Shown: piece after piece, positions 34,404 through 43,786 of the stretch
Layout of the letters: each line of letters opens with the position of its first letter
Numbering within the stretch: position 1 is the stretch's first letter
Assembly: GCA_023392535.1 (NCBI GenBank)
Contig: JAEVYY010000002.1
Span: forward strand, 62,001 to 126,000
Source of the DNA: Bacillota bacterium
GTDB lineage: Bacteria; Bacillota; Clostridia; Lachnospirales; Lachnospiraceae
Direction of reading: 5' to 3'
DNA: 64,000 bases
Notes under the pieces: generated by a model
Seen by the model: the letters and a program-made list of their open reading frames with translations, nothing else
Database searches by the model: none
What the model was told of the DNA's origin: nothing
Made by a program: the position numbers and the translations under genes

Positions 34404-35972
34404 TTATGAATGATTTCTTTTGATAAAACAAACACTGCAAGGTGCCATTATCACGTTCTTTTCAAGAACTCTGGGCTTTTCCCCATTCAAATAAATATAG
34501 TCTCCATCCTGTATTCCAAAATCCGGACATTCTTGTTTCCTATCAGATGGATTACATAGCACTAAAATCTGTTCCTGCTCGCATCTTCGTTCATAAACCA
34601 ACGGGTAGGTCAATTCTTCTGCATACAAAAACTCAATGTCGCTATCATTTTGTAATGCCTTATGCTGCTTTCTAATATCAATTAATTGCTTAATGGTATT
34701 AGAAAGAGAATTCGGATCCTCTCTCTGTGTAGCTACATCCGGTCTGTCAGGATCTGGATCTATTGCCATATACAACTTGGCAGGCGGTGCTGTTGAAAAG
34801 CCATTGTTGGTGCTTCTATCCCATTGCATCGGCGTCCTGCTTCCCGTCCTGTCATAAGCACCTTCTACGGAAATCATATCTTTTATATAACGCATACCGA
34901 TTTCATCCCCATAATACAGAAACGGCGCTCCTGGAAGGGAATAGATAAATGCATATGCAATTTTTAATTCTTCTGTTGTAAGTTTATAGGAGATCCTCTC
35001 CATATCGTGATTTCCGGAAGGCATACACATCAATCCTCTTCCGCAGATGGATTGCTGATTCTTTTTATAGGTCTTAACAAACATGGAAATATCACCCTTT
35101 CCTTCTGCCGCGAAGAAAGGATGTTCCGCCCGAAATAGATCCATATATCCGGTATCACCGAAGTGAAGGAAAAAATCCATATGAAATCCTGCTTTTAACG
35201 CAACATCCGGTCTTCCCCACTCGGATACCAGTACCGCATCCGGAAAATCATCCTCCAGGAACTTTCGCACTTCCTGCCATAACTTTATAGTCTCTTTTTT
35301 ATCATCATCTTCATTTTTAACGAGTGATCCTGCCATATCCACACGAAATCCATCACAGCCCATATTGAGCCAGAACCGCATAATGTTCTTAAGTTCCTCC
35401 CTGGTTTCCATTGGTCCTATTGCATCTACCGGCTGCTGCCATTTTGCATCATCGACCTGTGCAAACCCATAATTAAGTGCCGGCTGAGTCGTAAAGCAAT
35501 TTACTCCGCAAGTACCATTTCTTTCGGAAATTCCTCGTAAAGTGCCCTGTATACCTCTGATATTCTCCATTTTGTTAGCACAAGTATCGGTCCAAATATA
35601 GCGATCTGTATATTTATTTTTCTCTGGTTTCATGGATTCAAGAAACCATGGATGTGTAATCGCCGTATGTCCAGGTACTAAATCCAATAATACATGAATA
35701 TCGAATTTATGAGCTTCTTGAAACAACTGTCTCATATCTTCATTTGTTCCGTATCTGGGAGCTATCTGATAATAGTCTTCTACATCATATCCCGCATCAT
35801 AGAAGGGAGAAACGAAACATGGATTGATCCATATCGCATTACATCCAAGTTCCTTTATATATCCTAATTTTTGAATAATGCCAGGAATATCACCAATACC
35901 GTCTCCGTTGCTATCGTTAAAACTCTGTGGATATATCTCATAAAATATTGCTTTCTTTAACCATTCCGTCAT
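34404..35972 (-). CDS. GH13 alpha-glucosidase/oligo-1,6-glucosidase-like enzyme
   Basis: A 522-residue cytoplasmic alpha-amylase-superfamily enzyme. It begins MTEWLKKAIFYEIYPQSFNDSNGDG and has the nucleophile Asp in GFRVDMAGSLV, acid/base Glu in VLVSEWGRPD and Asp in PSGNHDMERIS, plus LDLVPGHTA where the family has region I. Substrate could be isomaltose, maltose, sucrose or trehalose; the operon favours a sucrose- or raffinose-related alpha-glucoside. The ATG at 35972 has GGAGA 7 bases upstream. It follows an 80-base gap after the esterase gene. Confidence 0.88.
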   Translation of the reverse strand: MTEWLKKAIFYEIYPQSFNDSNGDGIGDIPGIIQKLGYIKELGCNAIWINPCFVSPFYDAGYDVEDYYQIAPRYGTNEDMRQLFQEAHKFDIHVLLDLVPGHTAITHPWFLESMKPEKNKYTDRYIWTDTCANKMENIRGIQGTLRGISERNGTCGVNCFTTQPALNYGFAQVDDAKWQQPVDAIGPMETREELKNIMRFWLNMGCDGFRVDMAGSLVKNEDDDKKETIKLWQEVRKFLEDDFPDAVLVSEWGRPDVALKAGFHMDFFLHFGDTGYMDLFRAEHPFFAAEGKGDISMFVKTYKKNQQSICGRGLMCMPSGNHDMERISYKLTTEELKIAYAFIYSLPGAPFLYYGDEIGMRYIKDMISVEGAYDRTGSRTPMQWDRSTNNGFSTAPPAKLYMAIDPDPDRPDVATQREDPNSLSNTIKQLIDIRKQHKALQNDSDIEFLYAEELTYPLVYERRCEQEQILVLCNPSDRKQECPDFGIQDGDYIYLNGEKPRVLEKNVIMAPCSVCFIKRNHS

Positions 35973-36052
35973 ATTTTCTCTCCAGTCAATCACAATTGCA
36001 TGATACAACATCATAAAACACCTAACATCGTATCTTTAATACGATAGCGTAA

Positions 36053-36838
36053 TTACATCTTATGCAGTGGCATATCCGCATAAGCATCCGTTCTTGGAAG
36101 CCAGTCTAAGAATTTTGGTAATTCCAGATCCCAGAACCCCCATTCATGCTCATAACCCTCTACCTCTTCATAATAATGCTCCGCACCGTTTTTTACTAAG
36201 TATTTATGAAAAGCATTCACATCTTCATATAAGAAATCTCCTTTTCCAATACAAAGAAACAAATCCGGGACTTTCTTGTGTTCTATTATGATTTCATCAA
36301 CCTGTGCATACAAATCTATCATTTTAGGAAGACCATGTCCGATCTTTTTTTCCACGATATTATCACTCCAGGTGATTGCCGGAGAAAAAGCACCGATTGC
36401 ACGATAAGACTCCGGATGGATCAGACCATGTGCCAGCGCACCATAGCCTCCCATAGATAAACCGGCGATATAAGTGTCTTCCGGCCTTTCTGATATTGGG
36501 AAATTTGTCAGAACAAATTCCGGTAATTCTTTTTGAATAAATTCAAAATAGCTTTCGCCATACGCATCCGCATTCATATAGCCTTTATTTCCCACAGAAC
36601 AAGTAACTACTGCTATTCTGCGTTCTTCCGCATATCGTTCCATGGACGTAAATCTGCTCCAGCACATAAAATCATTTCCATGCCCGTGCAGCATATATAA
36701 TACCGGAAATTTATGAGCAATTTTATGTGATTTTGTTTCATATTCCATATCGCTTGGACTCATGCTCGGTAAAACAATCATGATATCCACCGGATAACCT
36801 ATTGTATAAGAAAAAAAGTTACAATGTATTTGAGCCAT
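36053..36838 (-). CDS. Alpha/beta-hydrolase esterase (EstA/esterase D-like)
   Basis: A 261-residue putative carboxylesterase of the esterase D / tributyrin esterase group. The nucleophile elbow is GLSMGGYGALAHG (Ser about 128); the Asp and His are expected in CIGKGDFLYED and GYEHEWGFWD. No signal peptide is present, so it acts inside the cell. In an oligosaccharide operon it probably removes acetyl or feruloyl groups from the imported sugar. It lies 12 bases after the last permease gene. Confidence 0.85.
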   Translation of the reverse strand: MAQIHCNFFSYTIGYPVDIMIVLPSMSPSDMEYETKSHKIAHKFPVLYMLHGHGNDFMCWSRFTSMERYAEERRIAVVTCSVGNKGYMNADAYGESYFEFIQKELPEFVLTNFPISERPEDTYIAGLSMGGYGALAHGLIHPESYRAIGAFSPAITWSDNIVEKKIGHGLPKMIDLYAQVDEIIIEHKKVPDLFLCIGKGDFLYEDVNAFHKYLVKNGAEHYYEEVEGYEHEWGFWDLELPKFLDWLPRTDAYADMPLHKM

Positions 36839-36850
36839 TTTTTATTCTCC

Positions 36851-37717
36851 TTAAGATTTTACCGCACCCGCAACAACACCTGCAATAATGTATTTTTGTA
36901 AAAAGAGATATAAGATAATGACAGGTGCAACGACCATAATTAAAGAGGCCATGATGAGACCCAGGTCAGAGGAATAGGTCCCATAAAACATTTGCGTTGC
37001 TATTGTCAAGGTATGCAATTCCTTTTTCGTCAATACAAGCGATGGTAAAAGGAAATCATTCCAGATTCCCATCGCGTATAAAATTACCAAGGTTGCCGTT
37101 GTCGGCTTTAATAACGGTAATACAATGCGAAAGAATGTCTGATGCCTGGAACATCCATCCAATCTGGCCGCCTCTTCCAATGACATAGGAATACTGCTTT
37201 TGATAAATCCATGGTACATAAATACTGACATAGCAGTAGAAAAACCAGTATGCATCAGTATCAGAGTCACTCTTTTATTTAATAAATGTAATTCTCCCCC
37301 ATAAATAGAAACGAGCGGAATCATAATTACCTGAAAAGGGATGACCATAGATGCGATCATTAAGGTAAAGAAAATCTTATTTAACTTATAATCCATACGT
37401 ACAAAAAGATATGCACACATAGAAGAAGTGATAACAATCAACAGTACACTGCAACAGGTAATAATCAATGAATTGGAAAAAGCCCTTGGAAAATTCATTT
37501 TTGTAAAAGCTTCACTGTAATTTTGTAAGGATGTCCCATGACTGCCTATAAAGGCCAATGGCTCTTTGATGATATCTCTCTTTGTCTTAAACGAATTAAC
37601 AATGACCATTAAGAATGGAAAGAGATAGATAAAGAAGCAAAACAGTAAAATAACCATTTTAGTAATATAATTCACTTTTTTCTTTAGATATCCTTTTTTA
37701 TTTAAATCATTTCCCAT
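36851..37717 (-). CDS. ABC sugar transporter permease, MalG type
   Basis: A 288-residue inner-membrane permease with six predicted spans. The EAA loop that contacts the ATPase is SLEEAARLDGCSRHQTFFRIVLPL. It pairs with the MalF-type permease whose stop codon it overlaps by one base, and would import oligosaccharide into the cytoplasm. No ATPase gene is in this operon; a shared MsmK-type ATPase elsewhere is the usual solution in Firmicutes. Confidence 0.94.
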   Translation of the reverse strand: MGNDLNKKGYLKKKVNYITKMVILLFCFFIYLFPFLMVIVNSFKTKRDIIKEPLAFIGSHGTSLQNYSEAFTKMNFPRAFSNSLIITCCSVLLIVITSSMCAYLFVRMDYKLNKIFFTLMIASMVIPFQVIMIPLVSIYGGELHLLNKRVTLILMHTGFSTAMSVFMYHGFIKSSIPMSLEEAARLDGCSRHQTFFRIVLPLLKPTTATLVILYAMGIWNDFLLPSLVLTKKELHTLTIATQMFYGTYSSDLGLIMASLIMVVAPVIILYLFLQKYIIAGVVAGAVKS

Positions 37718-38601
37718 TATGCTTCCACCTCCTTTTTCTTACCTAGGAGTACTTGTGAAATTGCGATAATTGCAATCACCATAAACAACACAAGTGCCTC
37801 AGCCTGGCCAAGACCATATTTTTTGGACGAGAATGCCATATTATAGACATACATTGCTGCCAGTCTTGTAGAGTTATATGGACCACCATTGGTCAATGAA
37901 ATATTTACATCATAAGTAACAAAACATCTCGTTATTGCTAAGAAAAAACAGATTGTGAAAGTTCCCATTATCATCGGTATTGTAATATGGCGCATGGTTT
38001 GTTTTTCTGTACAGCCGTCTATTTTTGCTGCTTCTTTCAAATCTTCCGATACCCCCATTAAACCCGCAATATAAATTAACATCAGATAGCCCGATAACTG
38101 CCATACAGATACAATAATCAATGCCCAAAAAGCTTTGTTCGGATCTGATAACCAGGACGTATTAAAAAGTTTTATCCCAGTAACATCTCCTATCATAAGT
38201 ATTGCTTTATTAAAAACAAATTGCCAAATATAACCAAGAACAATACCCCCAATTAAGTTGGGTGTGAAAAAAGTTGCTCTAAAAAAATTACTCCCCTTAA
38301 TTTTACTAGTTACTAAGTACGCCAATCCAAATGCAACCATATTGGCTAATAATACTGAAATCAGAGCATATAATATTGTTCTGCCCAAAGAAATCCAAAA
38401 TTCTACATCTTTAAATAACATGGAATAATTTTTCAAACCTATAAAAGGGATATTACTGGAGATCCCATCCCATCCAGTAAACGTTAAATATATACCAAAA
38501 ATAAATGGAACAATAACAACCGCTGAAAATAGTAGTACTGAAGGTCCTGCAAAACTTAAAAACATAGCAGCTTTGTAACGAAATTTACTTTGATTATGCA
38601 T
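37717..38601 (-). CDS. ABC sugar transporter permease, MalF type
   Basis: A 294-residue permease with six predicted spans, including AAMFLSFAGPSVLLFSAVVIVPFIFGIYL at the N-terminus. The EAA loop is DLKEAAKIDGCTEKQTMRHITIPM. It is the second subunit of the channel with the MalG-type protein. It lies 129 bases after the binding-protein gene, with a hairpin in between. Confidence 0.94.
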   Translation of the reverse strand: MHNQSKFRYKAAMFLSFAGPSVLLFSAVVIVPFIFGIYLTFTGWDGISSNIPFIGLKNYSMLFKDVEFWISLGRTILYALISVLLANMVAFGLAYLVTSKIKGSNFFRATFFTPNLIGGIVLGYIWQFVFNKAILMIGDVTGIKLFNTSWLSDPNKAFWALIIVSVWQLSGYLMLIYIAGLMGVSEDLKEAAKIDGCTEKQTMRHITIPMIMGTFTICFFLAITRCFVTYDVNISLTNGGPYNSTRLAAMYVYNMAFSSKKYGLGQAEALVLFMVIAIIAISQVLLGKKKEVEA

Positions 38602-38657
38602 TATTTCGCTCCTTTCTACGAATCACTTGGCTCTTTTCAATATATCATATTTTTGTT

Positions 38658-38693
38658 AAAAATGACCGGATCCATTCAGATCCGGCAATTTTT
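38658..38693 (-). terminator. Internal hairpin between binding-protein and permease genes
   Basis: CCGGATC-6 nt-GATCCGG flanked by AAAAAT and ATTTTT forms a terminator-like hairpin on the minus strand. In ABC operons such partial terminators, or 3'-end protecting hairpins, raise binding-protein levels over the permeases. Confidence 0.75.
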
Positions 38694-38730
38694 AACTATC
38701 TTTTATTATCCTACTAAAATCAAGGGGCGA

Positions 38731-40056
38731 TTATTGAGCCTGCCAATAGGATTCAATCAGTTTTTCAAGTTCAGGACGTGTGATCTGTCCTCCAAGATAT
38801 TTCTGCATTTCAGCTCCCAGCGTTTTCCAGTGATCTCCAGGCATACCAGAAAAAGCTTCATATATATTTCCTGAACTTGCATATCCTTGAACCGATGCTC
38901 CCATAGGATCTGGCACTTCCAAGTTTATGTTTGAGAAAGCCGGAACTAAGTTACATTGATTTACTAAGAAATCTTGTCCTGCTTCATCATATACTAACCA
39001 GTTCAAGAAATCTTTTGCTGCCTGTTGTTGTGCCTCATCATTGTATTTTGTATCAATCATACAATATTTTGTTGCACCACCACAAAGTTTGTCTGTAGCT
39101 CCATTGTCTGCGTCATTTTGAGCGATTGGCATAATACCATATTCTGCACCGTCTTCTGCAAAATCTGACATTTCAGCCCATGCCCAGTTTCCATTGAACC
39201 AAAATGCCACATCGCCTTCTGCTAAAGCTACTGCATTTGCATTATAATCTGCTGCTAATGGATCTGCCTGGTTCATGTTATATTTCATTAAAACGTCAAA
39301 TGTATCCATCAAAGAGTTAAATCTTGCATTATCTGCTAATTGTACAGAACCTGCCTTTAAACTGTCTGCAAAAGCATTTGCGCCTGCTGCTGTTCCATCT
39401 TGTTCTTCATATACTTGTGACAGATAATGTCCTGCCAAAGACCAGTCTTCTTTATTCAGTGTCACTGGTGTTTTCATACCGCCAGCTACTAATTTGTCTA
39501 ATAATTTTGTTAGATCTTCCAATGTATTGATATCGGCTGGATTAAAATCTTCTCCTGTGATTTTTTCAATTGCTGTCTTATTATACATAAGACCTCTTGC
39601 TTCAATACAGAATGGAAATCCAATTAATCTGTCATTTAAGCTGATACCATACTGCGAACCACCATCAGCCACCCATTTTTCATTCGAAAGGTCTGCTGCA
39701 TATTCGTCTAACATAATAACATCTTGAATATCACCCATAAAGATTGTCGGTACTTCTCCAGAAGCATATCTCTTTGTAATATCTTCCGATGGTGAATCAC
39801 CAACTGTCACAGATACTTCAACTTCTACACCCGTCAGATCATAATATTCTTTCGCTAATGTTTCCCACTGGGTCTGAATCTCACTCTTCGTATTTAGAAT
39901 GGTAATTTTAACGCCATCTGTTGAAGATGCATTCGCTGTTTCGGTTGTTGCTTCCTCCCCAGTTGTTGCAGATCCTTTGTCACTGCTTCCGCAGCCTGTC
40001 AAAAGAGTAGCTACCATTGCAATTGAAAGAATTGCACTGACTAATTTCTTTTTCAT
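38731..40056 (-). CDS. ABC transporter sugar-binding lipoprotein
   Basis: A 441-residue extracytoplasmic solute-binding protein of the family 1 (sugar) type. The signal peptide ends in the lipobox LLTGC, so the mature protein is lipid-anchored at Cys22. The mature sequence has a Thr/Ala-rich linker and then the sugar-binding core (YASGEVPTIFMGDIQDVI; DVAFWFNGNWAWAEM). The GGAGG ribosome binding site is strong. It is the first gene of the operon and its ligand defines the imported sugar, probably sucrose or an alpha-linked or fructosyl oligosaccharide given the downstream enzymes. Confidence 0.94.
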   Translation of the reverse strand: MKKKLVSAILSIAMVATLLTGCGSSDKGSATTGEEATTETANASSTDGVKITILNTKSEIQTQWETLAKEYYDLTGVEVEVSVTVGDSPSEDITKRYASGEVPTIFMGDIQDVIMLDEYAADLSNEKWVADGGSQYGISLNDRLIGFPFCIEARGLMYNKTAIEKITGEDFNPADINTLEDLTKLLDKLVAGGMKTPVTLNKEDWSLAGHYLSQVYEEQDGTAAGANAFADSLKAGSVQLADNARFNSLMDTFDVLMKYNMNQADPLAADYNANAVALAEGDVAFWFNGNWAWAEMSDFAEDGAEYGIMPIAQNDADNGATDKLCGGATKYCMIDTKYNDEAQQQAAKDFLNWLVYDEAGQDFLVNQCNLVPAFSNINLEVPDPMGASVQGYASSGNIYEAFSGMPGDHWKTLGAEMQKYLGGQITRPELEKLIESYWQAQ

Positions 40057-40103
40057 GTCTTTTCCTCCTTGTAGATGCTCACTTCTTACAATATTGTTTA
40101 AAT

Positions 40104-40117
40104 TTGAAACGTTTCAA
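40104..40117. promoter_or_regulatory. LacI-type operator of the sucrose operon
   Basis: TTGAAACGTTTCAA is a perfect 14-bp palindrome with the central CG typical of LacI-family operators. It lies 11 bases downstream of the -10 box, over the expected transcription start, a blocking position. The LacI protein at 33390 is the natural candidate to bind it; CcpA is less likely because the spacing differs from a cre site. Confidence 0.8.
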
Positions 40118-40128
40118 GTTTTAATTTG

Positions 40129-40157
40129 ATTATAGGTCGTATTGTACTTTACGTCAA
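40129..40157 (-). promoter_or_regulatory. Promoter of the sucrose operon
   Basis: On the minus strand TTGACG (40152-40157), 17 bases, and a perfect TATAAT (40129-40134), about 73 bases before the binding-protein start. Confidence 0.85.
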
Positions 40158-40290
40158 TATATAAAATAATAAATTTGTATATATTGACTTTTTCTATAAA
40201 ATTTTAATGAAAATAATTCCTGTTTTTTGTTTATATTTACAATATTGATCCTTCCTCGTTCATTACTATTGCTTAGTTTTTGTGTTTTTT

Positions 40291-40304
40291 TTGAAACGTT
40301 TACA
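40291..40304. promoter_or_regulatory. Second LacI-type operator-like site
   Basis: TTGAAACGTTTACA is the same half-site and centre as the operator at 40104 with an imperfect right half. It lies 187 bases away, near the end of the GH3 gene. A pair of sites at this distance could allow looping. Confidence 0.5.
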
Positions 40305-40333
40305 GTTCTTAAAGTTTTGCTATATACTTATCA

Positions 40334-42757
40334 TCAATCTATCTTAAGGATTAATGCAAGGACTCTCTTTGCGCAATCATTCATTTCTTTCCGTGAAATA
40401 AGACCTAAATCTTTTGCTTGCAATAAACGCTCCGGATAACCGCAACCCATTTTAACATCATTTCCAGCTTTTACTTCTTTATAGTGTTCTGCACAAGTCC
40501 ACCAGTCCGAAGTAACCATGCCTGTAAAGCCCCATTCTTCTCTTAAGATATCCAGCAATAGTTCTTTATTTTCGGATGCACGATGTCCATTAATGATGTT
40601 GTAGGAGGACATGATAACCCATGGATCCGCCTCCTTAACGATAATCTCAAAAGCCTTTAAGTAGATCTCTCTGGAAGCTCTTTCTGATACTCGTGAATCG
40701 CTGTTCCTTCTGTTTGTTTCTTTATTATTTAAAGCAAAGTGCTTTACCGTAGCACCAACATGTTGTGATTGGATCCCTTTCACCATGGCCGCTCCCATCT
40801 TACCTGTCAGCAATGGATCTTCGGAATAGTATTCAAAGTTACGGCCGCATAATGGACTTCTGTGAATATTGATTGCAGGTGTCAGCCAGACTGCCATATT
40901 ATTTTCCTTCACTTCCATCGCACCTGCTTCTCCAACTGCAAACACAATATCACTATCCCAGGTACAAGCTAATAGCGTAGAACAAGGCCATGCTGTCGTA
41001 TAAACACCACATTCTGGCAAGATGCGTAGTCCGGCAGGTCCATCTGCCGTCATAATATTGGGGATTCCATACTCTGGCATATTACCATACCCTAACGTAT
41101 TACAAACTCCGGTATTTGGTTGTCCACCTAATAAATGAGCCACTTCACTATCTGTCATTTGTTCCAGAAATTCATCCAAAGAAAGAGTTCCATCAGCGAC
41201 TTCGAGGAGCGAATGGATTCCTTCTTTTAATACCCCATTACTGATATGATGACTTGAAACCGCCCTTATGGAAGGCGTATACCCTTCTACTTTATCAAAC
41301 GGTATTTTTTGAAGCCTGTTTTCATCCGGATCATTGCCCTGGCTGATAGGAAGTCGTTCATAGCTGCCATCCGCTGTCATGCGCTCCTTCAATGATGTTG
41401 GTGCTATCTTCTCACTTAGTTGCTCCGTAATTTTATTTTTGGCTACTTTATAAACGAAGTCTGCTTTTTCTACATTGCGTACTGAATTCCCAATGTAGAA
41501 TACATAATCCCCAGCCTCTAATACATAGGCAGACTTTTGTACTTTGCCGATATCATCATAGGAAGCCATGGAGTCAACTGGAAATTCAAAATTCACAATC
41601 TGCGATTCCCCCACTTTGAGCAAACGCGTTTTTTGAAAGGCAATTAAGCTTTTCGCTGGCTTACCCAATACTCCCTGGGGTGCTCCCACATAGATTTGAA
41701 TGACTTCTTTCCCATCCATGTTCCCTGTATTATTTACATTCACTCTTATCCTTATGTTACTATCGTGCTCCGCTATCGATTGTACCGACCATTGAAAATC
41801 AGTATAGGATAAACCATATCCAAACGGATAGTTAACCTTATCATAAGCCTTTGGTATCGTCTCAAAATAGCGGTACCCCACATAAATATCTTCTGTGTAT
41901 TCCACATAGTCCACCGATTCATGAAACTGACTGGTCGAAGGATAGTCTTCCAGACTGTTGGCTAAGGTATCAGACAATTTTCCTGAAGGATTACCAATGC
42001 CACAAAGAAGCTCTGCTGCTGCCGCTCCGCCTTCCATTCCTCCTTGCCATGCCATTAACACAGATTGAATACGATCTTCTTTTACGAACCAGCTCGTATC
42101 TACCATGCCACCCACATTCATCACAATGATTACTTTTGAAAAGACCTCTTTAATGGTATTTACCATAGAAGTTTCGGCATGTGTCAAATAGAAGTCACCT
42201 CTTTCAAAAAGCTCTGCTGATTTTTGGGTCAGATATTCTTCCTGCTTAGAAAGATTATCATCGGCAACATCTACGGTGCTTCTTCGATCCCATGCTTCAC
42301 CAGAATAACGACAAATAGTAATAATCGCTGTATCCGTATATGCTCGGGAGCTCTTTATCAAATCTGCAGGAATTACCGGTTCTACTGTCATTCCCGGAAC
42401 AGCTCCATTCACATATTGATTTTTTACGTTTTCTCGATAGAAATCAGATAATTCTTCATATACATGGACGTGACTCTTTTGCATTTTCATACCATCATAA
42501 AGATTTCTGCAGTATTCCACTGTCACATCTCCACTTCCACCACCTCCTTTGACATAATCAAAGCTACCCTTTCCAAATAGGGCTACTTTAGTCCCTTTTT
42601 TCAAAGGAAGAACATGCTCGTTATTTTTAAGAAGAACCATACCTTCTTTTGCTGCATTTTTTGATAGTTCCTTATTTCCCTTTGAAGCGGTCACTCTCAT
42701 ACCGTTCTCACCCAGCGTGGTACTCGGCAGAAAACGAACTCTTTGCCATTTGCTCAT
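40334..42757 (-). CDS. GH3 beta-glucosidase with swapped domain order
   Basis: An 807-residue cytoplasmic beta-glucosidase in which the usual GH3 order is reversed. The alpha/beta sandwich comes first (AKEGMVLLKNNEHVLPL; VGGMVDTSWF; GKLSDTLANS), then a fibronectin-III-like domain (about 340-430). The TIM barrel is C-terminal, with the LTPAINIHRSPLCGRNFEYYSEDP and GATVKHFALNNKETNR motifs and the nucleophile Asp in GMVTSDWW. Reversed-order GH3 enzymes are known from Butyrivibrio and Ruminococcus. The ATG at 42757 has GGAGG 8 bases upstream and is chosen over one 12 codons earlier. It is divergent from an AraC regulator that probably controls it. Confidence 0.92.
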   Translation of the reverse strand: MSKWQRVRFLPSTTLGENGMRVTASKGNKELSKNAAKEGMVLLKNNEHVLPLKKGTKVALFGKGSFDYVKGGGGSGDVTVEYCRNLYDGMKMQKSHVHVYEELSDFYRENVKNQYVNGAVPGMTVEPVIPADLIKSSRAYTDTAIITICRYSGEAWDRRSTVDVADDNLSKQEEYLTQKSAELFERGDFYLTHAETSMVNTIKEVFSKVIIVMNVGGMVDTSWFVKEDRIQSVLMAWQGGMEGGAAAAELLCGIGNPSGKLSDTLANSLEDYPSTSQFHESVDYVEYTEDIYVGYRYFETIPKAYDKVNYPFGYGLSYTDFQWSVQSIAEHDSNIRIRVNVNNTGNMDGKEVIQIYVGAPQGVLGKPAKSLIAFQKTRLLKVGESQIVNFEFPVDSMASYDDIGKVQKSAYVLEAGDYVFYIGNSVRNVEKADFVYKVAKNKITEQLSEKIAPTSLKERMTADGSYERLPISQGNDPDENRLQKIPFDKVEGYTPSIRAVSSHHISNGVLKEGIHSLLEVADGTLSLDEFLEQMTDSEVAHLLGGQPNTGVCNTLGYGNMPEYGIPNIMTADGPAGLRILPECGVYTTAWPCSTLLACTWDSDIVFAVGEAGAMEVKENNMAVWLTPAINIHRSPLCGRNFEYYSEDPLLTGKMGAAMVKGIQSQHVGATVKHFALNNKETNRRNSDSRVSERASREIYLKAFEIIVKEADPWVIMSSYNIINGHRASENKELLLDILREEWGFTGMVTSDWWTCAEHYKEVKAGNDVKMGCGYPERLLQAKDLGLISRKEMNDCAKRVLALILKID

Positions 42758-42795
42758 AAACATTTCCTCCAGTAATATTTTGACATTTTTCATTC

Positions 42796-42824
42796 ATATT
42801 ATTACAGGTAACAAGGTATAACAA
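42796..42824 (-). promoter_or_regulatory. Promoter of the GH3 gene
   Basis: On the minus strand TTGTTA (42819-42824), 17 bases, TAATAT (42796-42801), about 40 bases before the start codon. Confidence 0.55.
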
Positions 42825-42854
42825 GTATCTTTTTGATTTCTAAATGTGACGATA

Positions 42855-42883
42855 TTGACTTTCACAATAAATAATTGTATTTT
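42855..42883 (+). promoter_or_regulatory. Promoter of the AraC regulator gene
   Basis: TTGACT (42855-42860), 17 bases, TATTTT (42878-42883), about 45 bases before the AraC start. The two divergent promoters are about 30 bases apart. Confidence 0.5.
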
Positions 42884-42927
42884 ATATCTATCTGAATTAT
42901 ATATATTATGATAGAAGAACGAGGTAA

Positions 42928-43761
42928 ATGTGGTATATGTCAACACATGAAATCATAACTACAAGTCTAAGAATTCCTGTTTATTTTGATTTATACGAAA
43001 CTTGTAACCAATTAATCCCAAGCCATTGGCATTCCCATTTAGAAGTACTCTATATCATTCGTGGCACTATGAATATTGTTCGCAATGATGTAAAATATAC
43101 CCTGTATAAAAATGACTTATTTATCGTGAACAGTGAAGACATCCATATGACGCGTAGTCCTTTAGAAATTCAGGTTCTGTTACTTCAAATTCCCTATGAG
43201 CTACTTCATCAATCCATACCGGAATATAAGACATTACGATTTCGAGAATATTTTCCGTATAGCGAATTACAGGAAAATTCTGTGTATCGAAAAATGATAC
43301 ATCATCTGCTTGCAATGAAATCACTATACGAACAAAAAAAAGAAGATTACCAATTCTTTTTTATCAGTCATCTCTATCTCTTTTTACAGGTTTTATACCG
43401 CAACTATGCAGTGCAAAATAATTCAATTGATGACTATAGAGTTTCCAAAGACATTGCGCGTGTAAAGAAAGTAATGGACTTTATAAAACAAAATTATATG
43501 GAGCCAATAAAACTAGGTGAAGCCGCCTCTATTGTTGGATTAAGTCCAGAATATTTTTGCCGTTTTTTTAAGAAGCACACTGGTTTTACACTGATAGCGT
43601 ATATTAATTTAATTCGAATCACACATATTCATAAAGACATTCTCAATACGGATGATAGCATTACGACCATCCAAGAACGGCATGGATGCACCAATTACAG
43701 AGTCTTTCATCGGATTTTCAAAGAGACTTATGGATGTACCCCAGCAAAACTCAGGTCATAG
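42928..43761 (+). CDS. AraC-family transcriptional regulator
   Basis: A 277-residue regulator with an N-terminal cupin sugar-sensing domain (SHWHSHLEVLYIIRGTMNIV) and a C-terminal pair of helix-turn-helices (IKLGEAASIVGLSPEYFCRFFKKHTGFT and YRVFHRIFKETYGCTPAKLR). It is divergent from the GH3 beta-glucosidase and probably activates it in response to a beta-glucoside. The ATG at 42928 is close behind GAGG; an ATG 3 codons on is an alternative. Confidence 0.9.
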   Translation: MWYMSTHEIITTSLRIPVYFDLYETCNQLIPSHWHSHLEVLYIIRGTMNIVRNDVKYTLYKNDLFIVNSEDIHMTRSPLEIQVLLLQIPYELLHQSIPEYKTLRFREYFPYSELQENSVYRKMIHHLLAMKSLYEQKKEDYQFFFISHLYLFLQVLYRNYAVQNNSIDDYRVSKDIARVKKVMDFIKQNYMEPIKLGEAASIVGLSPEYFCRFFKKHTGFTLIAYINLIRITHIHKDILNTDDSITTIQERHGCTNYRVFHRIFKETYGCTPAKLRS

Positions 43762-43786
43762 ACCTGTATTCTATTAAGGAGAACCT

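Noticed and set aside
36027..36045. Small ATCGTAT/ATACGAT hairpin between esterase and GH13 genes
   Set aside because: Only 7 bp with no T-run and inside an operon. It may be an RNA-processing site but is too weak to call a terminator.
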